Assembly (NCBI RefSeq): GCF_002002705.1
Contig: NZ_MUNS01000033.1
Span: forward strand, 1-64,000
DNA length: 64,000 bases
DNA from: Polaromonas sp. C04
GTDB taxonomy: Bacteria; Pseudomonadota; Gammaproteobacteria; Burkholderiales; Burkholderiaceae_C
Reading direction: 5' to 3'
Both the position numbers and the translations under genes were made by a program. This document shows, piece by piece, positions 37,588 to 47,118 of the stretch (within the stretch, counting starts at the first letter, position 1; each line of letters opens with the position of its first letter). Under the pieces are notes generated by a model. It saw nothing but the letters and a program-made list of their open reading frames with translations, was not told the DNA's origin and searched no databases.

Positions 37588-38433
37588 TTATCGGCCAGCG
37601 GCATTCTTGGCCGTGGCGGCGGGCAGGGCATCGAGCGCCTCGCGGATGCCGGCCAGGAACGCGCGCGCCACGGGCACGACCTGCTCGCGCGGCTGGCCGT
37701 CGATCAACTGGATGATCTTCGTGCCGATCACCACCGCATCGGCGGCCGAGCCGATGGCTTGCGCCGTGCGCGCGTCGCGGATGCCGAAGCCCACGCCCAC
37801 CGGAATGCCCACATGCTCGCGGATGCGCGGGATCATGCGGCCGACCGCTTCGGTGTCGAGGTGGCCGGCGCCCGTCACACCCTTGAGCGAGACATAGTAG
37901 ACGTAGCCGCTGGCGATGCGCGCGACCTGCGCCATGCGCTCGGAGGTAGAGGTCGGTGCCAGCAGGAAGATCAGGTCGATGCCGGCGCCGCGCAGCCGGG
38001 CCGCGAAGTCCTCACACTCCTCGGGCGGGTAGTCGACGACCAGCAAGCCATCGACGCCCGCGGCCGCAGCATCACGGATGAAGGCATCGGGGCCGTGCAC
38101 CAGACCGTAGTGCTCGACCGAATTGGCGTAGCCCATCAGCACCACGGGCGTGGTGGTGTCCTTCTCGCGAAAGGTGCCGACCATGGCCAGCACCTGCTTC
38201 ATGCCGACGCCAGACGCGAGTGCCGCTTCGCCGGCTTTCTGGATCACCGGGCCGTCGGCCATCGGGTCGGAGAAGGGCACCCCCAGCTCGATCACGTCGG
38301 CGCCGGCGGCCACCATGCCGTGCATCAGCTGCGGCGTGATGTCGGCATAGGGGAAACCGGCCGTGACGTAGGGAATGAGCGCGCGGCGCCCGTCCTTCTG
38401 GAGGGCTGCGAAGGTGGCGGCAATGCGGCTCAT
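37588..38433 (-). CDS. trpA: Tryptophan synthase alpha chain
   Basis: TrpA cleaves indole-3-glycerol phosphate and channels indole to TrpB. The 281-residue TIM barrel has the catalytic Glu49 ([11 protein letters not shown]) and Asp60 (MADGPVIQ), [14 protein letters not shown] and [12 protein letters not shown] for phosphate binding. It lies after trpB, separated by 85 bp that holds a subtype A repeat, unlike the tight coupling usual for trpBA. Confidence 0.97.
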   Translation of the reverse strand: MSRIAATFAALQKDGRRALIPYVTAGFPYADITPQLMHGMVAAGADVIELGVPFSDPMADGPVIQKAGEAALASGVGMKQVLAMVGTFREKDTTTPVVLMGYANSVEHYGLVHGPDAFIRDAAAAGVDGLLVVDYPPEECEDFAARLRGAGIDLIFLLAPTSTSERMAQVARIASGYVYYVSLKGVTGAGHLDTEAVGRMIPRIREHVGIPVGVGFGIRDARTAQAIGSAADAVVIGTKIIQLIDGQPREQVVPVARAFLAGIREALDALPAATAKNAAGR

Positions 38434-38454
38434 GGCGCCTCCCGACGAGCCGTC

Positions 38455-38517
38455 TCAAGGGCGGCGCGCGCCCCCTCGGGGGGCAGTGAATACACGAAGT
38501 GATGAACGTGGGGGCTG
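38455..38517 (-). repeat. C/G hairpin repeat, subtype A (copy 4) in the trpB-trpA gap
   Basis: A GCCCCCTCGGGGGGC core, then AGTGAATACACGAAGTGATG and AACGTGGGGGCT. Adjacent to the trpB stop and within the operon, it could form a stem in the mRNA between the two cistrons. Confidence 0.75.
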
Positions 38518-38518
38518 T

Positions 38519-39769
38519 TCATGCCCTGCCTCCTTTCACTTGCAGGCCGCGCATCGACGGCCGGTCGTAGAAGTCCACCCCCGCCAGGTCGGCCACCGTG
38601 CCGATGTCCTTGTCGCCGCGACCCGAGAGGTTGACCAGGATGGTCTGGTCCGGGGTCATGGTTTTCGCGAGTTTCATGGCGTAAGCCACGGCGTGGCTCG
38701 ATTCGAGGGCCGGGATGATGCCTTCGGTGCGGCACAGGTAGTGGAAGGCTGCCAGCGCTTCGGCGTCGGTGATGCCGACGTACTCGGCACGCCCGATGTC
38801 GGCCAGGTAGGCATGTTCGGGGCCGACGCCGGGGTAGTCCAGGCCGGCGCTGATGCTGTGCGTTTCGGTCACCTGGCCGTCCTCGTTCTGCAGCAGGTAG
38901 GTGCGGTTGCCGTGCAGCACGCCGGGGCTGCCGCGCAGGATCGAGGCCGAATGGCGGCCGCTGTCCAGCCCTTCGCCGGCGGCCTCGACGCCGATCAGGC
39001 GCGTGGCTTCGTGCGCAATATAGGGGTAGAAGATGCCCATCGCATTGCTTCCACCGCCCACGCAGGCAACCACCACATCGGGCTGCCTGCCGCCCGTCAT
39101 CTCGGGCATCTGCGTCAGGCATTCCTCGCCGATCACGCTCTGGAAGTCGCGCACCATGGTCGGGTAGGGGTGCGGCCCGGCCACCGTGCCGATGATGTAG
39201 AAGGTGTTGTCCACGTTCGCGACCCAGTCGCGCATGGCTTCGTTCAGCGCGTCTTTCAGCGTTTTGCTGCCCGATTCGACCGGTACCACGGTAGCGCCCA
39301 GCAGGTTCATGCGGTACACGTTCGGGCTCTGGCGCTTGACGTCTTCGGAGCCCATGTAGACCACGCATTCGAGCCCATAGCGCGCGCAGATGGTGGCGGT
39401 GGCCACGCCGTGCTGGCCGGCACCGGTCTCGGCAATGATGCGCGGCTTGCCCATGCGCCGCGCCAGCATGGCCTGCCCGATCACATTGTTGATCTTGTGC
39501 GCGCCGGTGTGGTTCAGATCCTCGCGCTTGAGATAAATCTGCGCACCGCCCGTCTCGCGGCTGGTGCGCGCGGCGTGGTAAATCGGCGAGGGCCGGCCAA
39601 CGTAGTGCGCGAGCTCGTATTTGAATTCGTCAATGAAGGCGGGGTCGTGCTGGTACTTCGCGTAGGCGTCTTTCAGCTCGTTGATGGCGTGGGTCAGTGT
39701 CTCGCTGACGAAACTGCCGCCGTAAATCCCGAAGTGGCCCGTCGGATCAGGTTGCTGGTACTGGAACAT
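38519..39769 (-). CDS. trpB: Tryptophan synthase beta chain
   Basis: TrpB joins indole and serine using PLP. The 416-residue protein begins [21 protein letters not shown]. Lys92 in [10 protein letters not shown] binds PLP, and the phosphate loop is VGGGSNAMG. Other matches are [13 protein letters not shown]-like [17 protein letters not shown] and [17 protein letters not shown] 39769 overlaps the trpF 3' end by 23 bp. The C-terminus (LQVKGGRA) is followed at once by a repeat. Confidence 0.97.
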   Translation of the reverse strand: MFQYQQPDPTGHFGIYGGSFVSETLTHAINELKDAYAKYQHDPAFIDEFKYELAHYVGRPSPIYHAARTSRETGGAQIYLKREDLNHTGAHKINNVIGQAMLARRMGKPRIIAETGAGQHGVATATICARYGLECVVYMGSEDVKRQSPNVYRMNLLGATVVPVESGSKTLKDALNEAMRDWVANVDNTFYIIGTVAGPHPYPTMVRDFQSVIGEECLTQMPEMTGGRQPDVVVACVGGGSNAMGIFYPYIAHEATRLIGVEAAGEGLDSGRHSASILRGSPGVLHGNRTYLLQNEDGQVTETHSISAGLDYPGVGPEHAYLADIGRAEYVGITDAEALAAFHYLCRTEGIIPALESSHAVAYAMKLAKTMTPDQTILVNLSGRGDKDIGTVADLAGVDFYDRPSMRGLQVKGGRA

Positions 39770-40448
39770 GGTTTGACTTTGCAAATTGTTCGTCGGCCGC
39801 GCGCACGGCGGCAACGAACTGGTTGATCTTCTCCGCGCTCTTGATCCCCTTGCGGATCTCGACGCCGGAACTCACATCAACGGCCAGCGTCCTGCAACGC
39901 GGCCTGACCTGCAAGATGCCATCGATCACGTTGGCAGCATTCAACCCACCACTCAAGACGAGGTGAGCGTCGACGCTTGGAGGTAGAAGTGACCAATTGA
40001 ATGCCTTGCCGCCGCCGCCATAGCCGTCGACATGGGCGTCGAGCAGGATGGCCTGGGCGTTTGAGTAGTCCTGGGCGTATTTTACGAGGTCAAAGCCTGC
40101 CGCCGCCGCGTCCAGCGGAATCCGCGCGGCACGGAGGTAGGGGCGCGCGATGCGGTCGCAGTCCCCGGGCGTCTCTTCACCATGAAATTGAACTGTAGCC
40201 CCCGGAATGTCTTGGCAGGCAGCTATTATTTTAGTAGCGTCCTCGTTGACGAACAGCAGCACGGGCGTGACAAACGGCGGCAGGCGCCGGGACAGTTCCA
40301 GCGCGCGCGCGGGCGTGACATAACGCGGGCTGGGCGGGTACAGCACAAAGCCCACGGCGTCGGCCCCGGCGGCCACGGCCGCATCCACGTCCTGCTCGCG
40401 CGTCAGGCCGCAGATCTTGATCCTGGTCCTTTGCTGCTGGGTGGTCAT
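39747..40448 (-). CDS. trpF: Phosphoribosylanthranilate isomerase
   Basis: TrpF performs the Amadori rearrangement of phosphoribosylanthranilate. The 233-residue barrel shows [16 protein letters not shown] (catalytic Cys in KICG), [13 protein letters not shown] and [17 protein letters not shown] 40448 overlaps the truA stop (ATGA), which supports it over the TTG nine bases upstream. Within residues about 70-89 ([24 protein letters not shown]) the coding sequence is a full copy of the dispersed repeat with ATA-ATA codons, yet the alignment length to the family seems unchanged. The C-terminus ([13 protein letters not shown]) is non-conserved. Confidence 0.94.
   Translation of the reverse strand: MTTQQQRTRIKICGLTREQDVDAAVAAGADAVGFVLYPPSPRYVTPARALELSRRLPPFVTPVLLFVNEDATKIIAACQDIPGATVQFHGEETPGDCDRIARPYLRAARIPLDAAAAGFDLVKYAQDYSNAQAILLDAHVDGYGGGGKAFNWSLLPPSVDAHLVLSGGLNAANVIDGILQVRPRCRTLAVDVSSGVEIRKGIKSAEKINQFVAAVRAADEQFAKSNHVPVPAT
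40183..40238 (-). repeat. GCTAY-N19-GGGCT dispersed element inside trpF
   Basis: Minus strand: GCTACTAAAATAATAGCT (40238-40221), 19-nt spacer (40220-40202) with GCCAAG at positions 5-10, GGGCTA (40201-40196), then CAGTTCAATTTC. It matches the intergenic copy at 30684-30749 in the 18-bp half almost base for base, and it is translated in frame. Confidence 0.8.
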
Positions 40449-41242
40449 GGAAGCCAATCATACGCAGCCGCACGGGCCGGCAGGCCCCAGCGGTCTTCGT
40501 ACACCGGCCCCAGAAAGTACAAACCGTCGGGCGAGAAGGTGGGGGCGGCGGCATCGCGGTCGCGCGCGGCCAGCACGGTCTGTATCCAGTCGGGTGGCTG
40601 GCGGCCCTGGCCGATCGCGACCAGGCAGCCCATGATGTTGCGGATCATGTGGTGCAAGAACGCATTGGCTTCGAATTCAAAGCGCCAGTACCCGGCTTGA
40701 GTCGTGCCGCGCCGCTGAATCTCGATGCTGTTCATGATTTTAACGGGCGATCTGGCCTGGCAGGCCGAGGCCCGGAACGACGTGAAGTCATGCTCGCCCA
40801 CCAGATGCCGGGCCGCCAGACGCATCGCATCCCCGTCGAGCGGATACATGGTCCAGCCCACGCGTCCCGCCTCCACGCTGGGCCGAACCGGCGACTCAAG
40901 CAGCACGTAAGCGTAGCGCCGGGCGATCGCGCTGGCGCGGCAATGAAACGCGTCGGGCACCTTGTGTGCCCATTGCACCGCAATGTCGGGGGGCAGGTAA
41001 GTGTTGGTGCCGCGCACCCACGAGAAGGGTTCGCGCCGCAGTGTGGTGTCGAAATGCACCACCTGCATCAGACCGTGCACACCGGCATCGGTGCGCCCCG
41101 CGCAGAGTGTGGAGACGGGCGTCCGGGTGAAGCGAGCGAGAGCCGTCTCGAGCTTGTCCTGAACCGTACGGCCCGAGAGCTGGCTTTGCCAGCCCTCGTA
41201 GGCCTGTCCGTTGTAGCTGATGCCTAGCGCCAGCCTCACCAC
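40445..41242 (-). CDS. truA: tRNA pseudouridine synthase A
   Basis: TruA makes pseudouridine at positions 38-40 of tRNA anticodon stems. Family marks are GISYNGQAYEGWQSQ, the catalytic Asp in CAGRTDAGVHG, DIAVQWAHKVPDAFHCRASAIARRYAY and NAFLHHMIRNIMGCLVAIG. The start is uncertain: GTG 41242 (or 41239) precedes the conserved domain directly, while TTG 41293 would add 17 residues overlapping the fimV end. It is coupled to trpF downstream (ATGA). truA between fimV and trpF is the usual betaproteobacterial order. Confidence 0.92.
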   Translation of the reverse strand: MVRLALGISYNGQAYEGWQSQLSGRTVQDKLETALARFTRTPVSTLCAGRTDAGVHGLMQVVHFDTTLRREPFSWVRGTNTYLPPDIAVQWAHKVPDAFHCRASAIARRYAYVLLESPVRPSVEAGRVGWTMYPLDGDAMRLAARHLVGEHDFTSFRASACQARSPVKIMNSIEIQRRGTTQAGYWRFEFEANAFLHHMIRNIMGCLVAIGQGRQPPDWIQTVLAARDRDAAAPTFSPDGLYFLGPVYEDRWGLPARAAAYDWLP

Positions 41243-41276
41243 GACGGGGCTGAAAGAAGAGCGGGCGCGTCCACGA

Positions 41277-43784
41277 TCAGCGGAGCTCGGCAATCAACTG
41301 CTGGGCTCTAGCCCTCAGGCTACCCGATGCCTGGGCGATGACTTCTTCGGCCAGCGCGCGTGCGCCGTCCGAATCGCCAATGGCGCGGAACTCTTCGGCC
41401 AGCGCCAGTTTGGTGACCAGCGGGTCGTGGACGGATTCATGGGCGGACTCAGGGGATGCGAGCGGGGCTGCATCGGTCGGCGCGGTGTCCAGATCCAGCG
41501 ACAGCGAATTCATGTCGAACTCGATCATGCCGGAGTTATGTACCGGCGCAGCATCGGCGGCGGCGACCGAGTGCTGAAAGCCGGACGTGGCGGCGCTGAA
41601 ATCCATGTCCAGCGGTACTGCCGCCGAGGTGGGGGCATTGATGGTGACCGTGGGCTCTGCGGGTTGCATGTGCGGCGCCACGTCGTCCATGCCGACGCCC
41701 GGCCGGCTTGCCGTGGGCGGCGCTGGCGCATCGTCGGCCGAGAAGTCGAGGTCAAGATCGAGGGGTACCGGTGACTGGGACAGCGCGGGCTGCAGGGTGC
41801 GCGGCATGGTGCTGACCATGTCGTCGACAGGCGTCTTGCCGAAAGCCGGTGCGCCGTCTTGCGCGGACGGATGGCCGCCGGGCTGGTACAGGGGGTTCGC
41901 CGGGTCGAGATCCTGCCCAAGTTTGCAGATCTGCTCCCACTCGGGGCCCTCGCCCGCCGTCAGGTTGTAGGCTTCGGTGGCGACCACCTCGAAGGTCTTG
42001 ACATCACGCCGCTTGGCGTAGATTTCCAGCAATTTGACATGAATCGCGACGCGCGACGGATTGGTGCGGATGGCTTCCTTGAGGATTTCCTCGGCCTGCA
42101 GGTCACGGCCATAGGCCAGGTACACATCGGCCTCGGCCACGGGGTCGACGTCGCCCGCGGCATCGAGCTGGCTGGCGGAGTACACCATGGACGAGCTGGG
42201 GACTGCCGCCTTGGTGGTGTCAACGCTCTGGCCACCGCTGGAGCCGAAGAACGAGTCGGGCTGCAGGCGGCTCTCCAGAAAGGAGCTGTCCACCTGGCCC
42301 GCCTTCTTGCGCTGGCGTGCCCGGTAAAAGCCAAAGCCTGCCAACAGGGCGATCAGGCCGCCGGCCGCCACTGGAACCAGGGGGTTGTCGAGCAGTTCGC
42401 TCATGAAACTGGTCTCGGGCGCCGGTGTGGGCGCCACCTTGGCGGGGGCCGGAGCCGACGCGACCACGGCAGGCGCCGGCGCTACCGCAGCGCTGGCGGC
42501 TGCGGCCACGGGTGCCACGGCCTCGGAGGCCGCCGTCGCGGCTGCTGCGGCCGAAGCGGCCGGGCTGGCCCCGCCGGCGGCGACCGCCACACCACCCGTT
42601 GCGGCACTGGCGGCCAGGGCGGGTGCCGAGCCAGCGGCGGTCGAGGCTGCTTCCAGCTTGCTCAGCTCGGTGATGTTTTTTGACAGTTCGGCCACGCGCG
42701 CGTCGGCATCCTTGGCCTTGCGGGCGGCGAGCGTGCTTTCTTCGGCCGCCTTGCCCTGCACCGCTCCCTTGGAGAGCGTCAGCTTGTCCGGTGAAGTGGC
42801 GGCAGGGGCCTTCTCTTCGACATTGGCCTGCAGCTGCCCACCGGCCTTGCGGTCTGCTGCCGCCATCTGCGTGGTGGGTGCACTCTCGGCCAGCTTGTGG
42901 CGGAATTCGTTGAAATCCCGGCTCTGCGCGATGATGGTCTTTTTCGCCTCACCCGCCGGCGTGGCGCCAGCCTGCTGCGCATCGGGCAGCGTTAGCACCG
43001 CACCGGCCTTGATCCGGTTCACGTTGCCGTCGATGAAGGCCTGGGGATTGGTCCGCAAAAGGGCGACCAGCATCTGGTCCAGCGACACATTGTCCGGCTT
43101 GTTGGCGGCCGCAATTCTGCCGGCCGTGTCGCCCCGGTTCACCGTCACCTGGTTGCCGGCACCCGACGGCGCCGGACTCGCAGCGCGCGGCGCTGGCGCC
43201 GGCGCGGGGCGGGTCGGCGCGCGGCGCGCTGACGGTGCCGCCATGGCAGGTGCTGGTGGCATGGCAGCTGCGGCAGAAGTCTGGGGCGCCGTTGGCTGAA
43301 CCGGAGCCAGCTGCCGCGTCATGTTCGGGTCGAACAGCATCGTGTAGTCGCGCACGATGCGCCCGGTCGACCAGTTGGCTTCGAGGATGACGTCGATGAA
43401 CGGGTCGTTGACGGCGCGATCGCTGCGCAGACTCAAGTAGGAGCGTCCATCGGGGCGTCGCTGCAGGCTGATCTGCAAACGGGAAACGGCGGGGTTGTAT
43501 TCGAGGCCGGCCGCCTTGAAGGCGTCGGGAGAGGCCACGGTGGCGCGCAGGCTGGCGGCTTCTTCGGCGTTGATGTCCGGAATGTCGATTTCGGCGCGCA
43601 GCGGCTCACCCAGGGCCGACTGGACCGTCAGGCGGCCCAGTGCCAGCGCGTGGGCGTCGGCGCCGGCAAGACCAAAAGACACGGCGATGGCGGCCGCGAC
43701 GGCGCCCGCCTGCCAGCCACGTGGTTTTTTCACTGATTTCTGAGCAACAAAGGCTGGGCTGGCAGACAATTTTTTTCGCATCAT
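41277..43784 (-). CDS. fimV: FimV-like pilus assembly/polar hub protein
   Basis: FimV is an inner-membrane protein of type IV pilus assembly and polar organisation in Pseudomonas and Neisseria relatives. The 835-residue protein has a signal peptide (AGAVAAAIAVSFGLAGADAHA), the FimV N-terminal domain (LALGRLTVQSALGEPLRAEIDI...YTMLFDPNM), a Pro/Ala-rich linker, a LysM domain (QVTVNRGDTAGRIAAANKPDNVSLDQMLVALL, about residues 205-265), an Ala-rich region, a membrane helix near 457-480 (LVPVAAGGLIALLAGFGFYRA) and an acidic C-terminus with a TPR-like FimV terminal motif. No Shine-Dalgarno sequence precedes the tandem ATGs (43784, 43781). Confidence 0.93.
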   Translation of the reverse strand: MMRKKLSASPAFVAQKSVKKPRGWQAGAVAAAIAVSFGLAGADAHALALGRLTVQSALGEPLRAEIDIPDINAEEAASLRATVASPDAFKAAGLEYNPAVSRLQISLQRRPDGRSYLSLRSDRAVNDPFIDVILEANWSTGRIVRDYTMLFDPNMTRQLAPVQPTAPQTSAAAAMPPAPAMAAPSARRAPTRPAPAPAPRAASPAPSGAGNQVTVNRGDTAGRIAAANKPDNVSLDQMLVALLRTNPQAFIDGNVNRIKAGAVLTLPDAQQAGATPAGEAKKTIIAQSRDFNEFRHKLAESAPTTQMAAADRKAGGQLQANVEEKAPAATSPDKLTLSKGAVQGKAAEESTLAARKAKDADARVAELSKNITELSKLEAASTAAGSAPALAASAATGGVAVAAGGASPAASAAAAATAASEAVAPVAAAASAAVAPAPAVVASAPAPAKVAPTPAPETSFMSELLDNPLVPVAAGGLIALLAGFGFYRARQRKKAGQVDSSFLESRLQPDSFFGSSGGQSVDTTKAAVPSSSMVYSASQLDAAGDVDPVAEADVYLAYGRDLQAEEILKEAIRTNPSRVAIHVKLLEIYAKRRDVKTFEVVATEAYNLTAGEGPEWEQICKLGQDLDPANPLYQPGGHPSAQDGAPAFGKTPVDDMVSTMPRTLQPALSQSPVPLDLDLDFSADDAPAPPTASRPGVGMDDVAPHMQPAEPTVTINAPTSAAVPLDMDFSAATSGFQHSVAAADAAPVHNSGMIEFDMNSLSLDLDTAPTDAAPLASPESAHESVHDPLVTKLALAEEFRAIGDSDGARALAEEVIAQASGSLRARAQQLIAELR

Positions 43785-43804
43785 TGGGAGGAACGCCTAA
43801 GTAC

Positions 43805-43833
43805 TTAATACTGAAATTTGACAGTAACATCAA
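43805..43833 (-). promoter_or_regulatory. Predicted sigma-70 promoter of fimV
   Basis: Minus strand TTGATG, a 17-bp spacer and TATTAA (-35 at 43833-43828, -10 at 43810-43805). Transcription would start near 43798, leaving a leader of about 13 nt that contains CCTCCCA instead of a Shine-Dalgarno sequence. Confidence 0.6.
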
Positions 43834-43972
43834 TGTCTTAGCCTGACAAGGCGAGACCGGTTTTTAGCTCTGCGCGTACGCAACTAGTCGCCACTTACGT
43901 GCACGAGGTTGTTGCCAAACGACAACGGCTGCCGTTAGGGCTCCGCGCCTACTGCCGGTGGCCGGTCCCGAC

Positions 43973-45136
43973 TCAGGCGTCCAGCAGGATGCGCAGCATG
44001 CGCCGCAGCGGCTCGGCGGCGCCCCAGAGCAACTGGTCGCCGACGGTGAAAGCGCCCAGATACTCGGGGCCCATCGCAAGCTTGCGAATACGCCCGACCG
44101 GGATGCCCAGCGTGCCCGTCACCGCCACCGGCGTCAGGTCGTGAATGGTCGCTTCGCGCGTGTTCGGCACCACCTTGACCCAGGCGTTGTCGGCGGCGAT
44201 CAGGGCCTCGATGTCGGCGGTCGGGACGTTTTTCCTGAGTTTGAAGGTCAGCGCCTGGCTGTGGCAGCGCATCGCGCCGATGCGCACGCAAAAGCCGTCG
44301 ACGGGGGTGTGCGGTGTTCCGAACGCGGCGCCCTGGCCCAGAATCTTGTTGGTCTCGGCGCCGGCCTTCCATTCTTCCTTGCTCACGCCCCACTCGGCAT
44401 CGTCCGAGTTTTTCCCGATACCCAGATCCTTGTCGATCCAGGGAATCAGCGAACCGGCCAGCGGCACACCGAAGTGGGCGGTCTCGGCGGCAGACAGCGA
44501 CTGCTGGCGGGCCAGGATCTTGCGGTCGATCTCCAGAATGGCCGACTTGGGATCGTCCAGCAGGGCGCGCACTTCGTGGTTCAGCGTGCCGAACTGGGTC
44601 AGCAGCTCGCGCATGTGCTGGGCGCCACCGCCGGATGCGGCCTGATAGGTCATGGCGGTCATCCACTCGACCAGGCCGGCCTTGTACAGCGCGCCCACAC
44701 CCATCAGCATGCAGCTCACGGTGCAGTTGCCGCCGATCCAGTTCTGGCCGCCCTTGGCCAGCGCGTTCTTGATGACCGGCAGGTTCACCGGATCCAGGAT
44801 GATGATGGCGTCATCCTTCATGCGCAGGGTGGAGGCGGCGTCGATCCAGTGGCCGTTCCAGCCCGCCGCGCGTAGCCTGGGGAAAATCTCGGTGGTGTAG
44901 TCACCGCCCTGGGCGGTGATGATGATGTCGCACTTCTTGAGCGCGGCAATGTCGTGGGCGTCCTTCAATGTGGACTCGTTCTTCGCCTGTGCCGGGGCCT
45001 TGCCGCCCGCGTTGGAGGTCGAGAAAAACACCGGCTCGATCAGACCGAAGTCGCCTTCCGCCTGCATGCGGTCCAGCAGCACGGAGCCGACCATGCCGCG
45101 CCAGCCCACCAACCCTACGAGATTACCAACCTTCAT
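43973..45136 (-). CDS. asd: Aspartate-semialdehyde dehydrogenase
   Basis: Asd reduces aspartyl phosphate for lysine, methionine and threonine synthesis and for the peptidoglycan precursor diaminopimelate. The 387-residue protein starts at ATG 45136 ([20 protein letters not shown], the NADP loop) after GAAAGGGCGATGTG. The active-site Cys138 is in [12 protein letters not shown] and the His in [12 protein letters not shown]. It is the proteobacterial long form. It lies between leuB and fimV as in other Burkholderiales. Confidence 0.97.
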   Translation of the reverse strand: MKVGNLVGLVGWRGMVGSVLLDRMQAEGDFGLIEPVFFSTSNAGGKAPAQAKNESTLKDAHDIAALKKCDIIITAQGGDYTTEIFPRLRAAGWNGHWIDAASTLRMKDDAIIILDPVNLPVIKNALAKGGQNWIGGNCTVSCMLMGVGALYKAGLVEWMTAMTYQAASGGGAQHMRELLTQFGTLNHEVRALLDDPKSAILEIDRKILARQQSLSAAETAHFGVPLAGSLIPWIDKDLGIGKNSDDAEWGVSKEEWKAGAETNKILGQGAAFGTPHTPVDGFCVRIGAMRCHSQALTFKLRKNVPTADIEALIAADNAWVKVVPNTREATIHDLTPVAVTGTLGIPVGRIRKLAMGPEYLGAFTVGDQLLWGAAEPLRRMLRILLDA

Positions 45137-45217
45137 CACATCGCCCTTTCGTTTCAAATCACTTTGGGATTCACGGCGGCCATTTGCGGCAGGCCGGGTT
45201 CCCAACGGTTTTGGTCG

Positions 45218-45236
45218 CCCGGCTCGTCGAGCCGGG
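45218..45236 (-). other. Perfect 8-bp hairpin between leuB and asd
   Basis: CCCGGCTC pairs with GAGCCGGG around a 3-nt loop, 24 bp after the leuB stop. No T-run on the minus strand, so it is probably a stabilising or pausing hairpin rather than a terminator. Confidence 0.45.
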
Positions 45237-45259
45237 AAGGCGTGACGAACCGGGCCGAG

Positions 45260-46348
45260 TCAGCCTTTGGTTGTCTTCTTGGTAATGGCAACCACTACCG
45301 CGTCACCCATTTCACGGGTTCCCACCTTGGTGGTGCCATCGGAATAAATGTCCGCCGTGCGCAAGCCCGAGGCGAGCACGTCCTTCACGGCCGACTCGAT
45401 ACGGTCGGCAGCCTGGGGCTGGTTGAGTGAAAAGCGGAGCATCATGGCAGCAGACAATATTGTAGCCAATGGATTGGCGATGCCTTGGCCGGCAATGTCG
45501 GGCGCGCTGCCGTGGCTGGGCTCGTACAGGCCCTGATTGCTGGCGTTGAGCGAGGCCGAGGGCAGCATGCCGATCGAGCCGGTCAGCATCGCCGCCTCGT
45601 CGGACAGAATGTCGCCGAACATGTTGCCGGTGACCACCACGTCGAACTTCTTGGGCGCCTTGACCAGTTGCATGGCCGCGTTGTCCACGTACATGTGGTC
45701 GAGCGCCACGTCGGGGTATTCCTTGCCAACCTCGGTGACCACGTCCTTCCAGAACTGGAAGGTTTCCAGCACATTGGCCTTGTCCACGCTGGTGACGCGT
45801 TTGCTGCGTTTGCGCGCCGCCTGGAACGCGACGTGCGCGATGCGTTCGATTTCCGGGCGCGAATAGCGCATGGTGTCGAAGGCTTCCTCGGTACCGGGGA
45901 AGTGGCCATCGACGGCGGTGCGGCGACCACGGGGCTGGCCAAAATAAATATCGCCCGTCAGTTCGCGGATGATCAGGATGTCCAGCCCGGCGATCAATTC
46001 GGGCTTCAGGCTCGATGCGCCGACCAACTGCTCGTAGCAAATGGCCGGGCGGAAATTGGCAAACAGGCCCAGATTTTTGCGCAGGCCCAAAATCGCCTGC
46101 TCGGGGCGCAGCGCACGCTCCAGCTTGTCGAATTTCCAGTCGCCCACGGCGCCGAACAGTATCGCGTCGGCGGCCTTGGCCAGCCGGAGCGTGGACTCTG
46201 GCAGCGGGTGGCCATGGGCTTCGTAGGCGGCGCCGCCGACCAGTGCGGATTCCATCTCGAACGGGAGATCGAGGACTTCCAGCACCTTGACGGCTTCGGC
46301 CACGATCTCAACCCCGATGCCGTCACCCGGCAGTACTGCAATTTTCAT
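45260..46348 (-). CDS. leuB: 3-Isopropylmalate dehydrogenase
   Basis: LeuB oxidatively decarboxylates 3-isopropylmalate in leucine synthesis. The 362-residue enzyme has [90 protein letters not shown] and [31 protein letters not shown]. The codons for LATILSA are AT-rich (TTG-GCT-ACA-ATA-TTG-TCT), resembling half of the dispersed repeat, although the protein motif is fully conserved. The upstream gap to leuD holds a full repeat copy. Confidence 0.97.
   Translation of the reverse strand: MKIAVLPGDGIGVEIVAEAVKVLEVLDLPFEMESALVGGAAYEAHGHPLPESTLRLAKAADAILFGAVGDWKFDKLERALRPEQAILGLRKNLGLFANFRPAICYEQLVGASSLKPELIAGLDILIIRELTGDIYFGQPRGRRTAVDGHFPGTEEAFDTMRYSRPEIERIAHVAFQAARKRSKRVTSVDKANVLETFQFWKDVVTEVGKEYPDVALDHMYVDNAAMQLVKAPKKFDVVVTGNMFGDILSDEAAMLTGSIGMLPSASLNASNQGLYEPSHGSAPDIAGQGIANPLATILSAAMMLRFSLNQPQAADRIESAVKDVLASGLRTADIYSDGTTKVGTREMGDAVVVAITKKTTKG
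45449..45466 (-). repeat. Partial GCTAC half-element within leuB
   Basis: Minus strand GCTACAATATTGTCTGCT, 18 bp long like the palindromic half of the family, with no GGGCT 19 nt further on. It encodes a conserved LeuB motif with rare codons. Confidence 0.3.
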
Positions 46349-46373
46349 GGTTTTATCCGGTTTTTCTTTGATT

Positions 46374-46432
46374 ACTATTAAATTGGTAGCTTACTGTGCA
46401 AGCGTGGTATGGGCTAGCCATGGTTTCTGTGC
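46374..46432 (+). repeat. GCTAY-N19-GGGCT dispersed element at the leuD end
   Basis: TTACTATTAAATTGGTAGCT (to 46391), 19-nt spacer (46392-46410) with GTGCAA at positions 5-10, GGGCTA (46411-46416), then GCCATGGTTTCTGTG. The leuD stop (46393-46391) and its last codons lie inside it, on the other strand. Confidence 0.75.
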
Positions 46433-47044
46433 CAAACGCTGGGCTTCGAAGGACCGGATCTTGTCGGACTGCAGCAGCGTCAGGCCAATGTCGTCAAGGC
46501 CGCCCAGCAGGCAATGCTTGCGAAACGGCTGCACGTCGAACGGCAGCTCTTCGCCCTGCGGCTTGATGACGACCTGACGCGCCAGGTCCACCGTCAGCGC
46601 GTAGCCGGGGAAGGCCGCGGCTTCGTCGAACAGCTGGCCGACCTGCGCCTCGCTCAACACGATGGGCAGCAGGCCGTTCTTGAAGCAATTGTTAAAAAAG
46701 ATGTCGGCGTAAGAGGGCGCGATGATGGCGCGAAAGCCGTACTGATCCAGCGCCCAGGGCGCGTGTTCGCGCGAGGAGCCGCAGCCGAAATTCTTGCGCG
46801 CCAGCAGGATGGACGCGCCCTGGTAGCGTGGCTGGTTCAGCACAAAGTCGGGGTTCGGCCGGCGTGTGGCCGGGTCCTGGCCGGGAAAGCCGGGGTCCAG
46901 GTAGCGCCAGGCGTCGAACAGATTCGGGCCGAAGCCGGTCTTGCGGATGGATTTGAGGAACTGCTTGGGGATGATCGCGTCGGTATCGACGTTTTCGCGA
47001 TCCATCGGCGCCACCAGGCCCTTGTGTACGATAAATTTTTGCAT
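46391..47044 (-). CDS. leuD: 3-Isopropylmalate dehydratase small subunit
   Basis: LeuD forms isopropylmalate isomerase with LeuC. The 217-residue protein has [59 protein letters not shown] and [28 protein letters not shown]. The final residues [13 protein letters not shown] are coded within a dispersed repeat; homologues end KQPWLN-like, so the repeat overlays the tail rather than adding much length. A 74-bp gap separates it from leuC. Confidence 0.97.
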   Translation of the reverse strand: MQKFIVHKGLVAPMDRENVDTDAIIPKQFLKSIRKTGFGPNLFDAWRYLDPGFPGQDPATRRPNPDFVLNQPRYQGASILLARKNFGCGSSREHAPWALDQYGFRAIIAPSYADIFFNNCFKNGLLPIVLSEAQVGQLFDEAAAFPGYALTVDLARQVVIKPQGEELPFDVQPFRKHCLLGGLDDIGLTLLQSDKIRSFEAQRLAQKPWLAHTTLAQ

Positions 47045-47118
47045 GATGTTTGTCTATCTCTAGTCAGTTGAGGACAGAGCAAAATTGCTCCGCAATTCTT
47101 GGTCTGCCCCGCAAAGCT

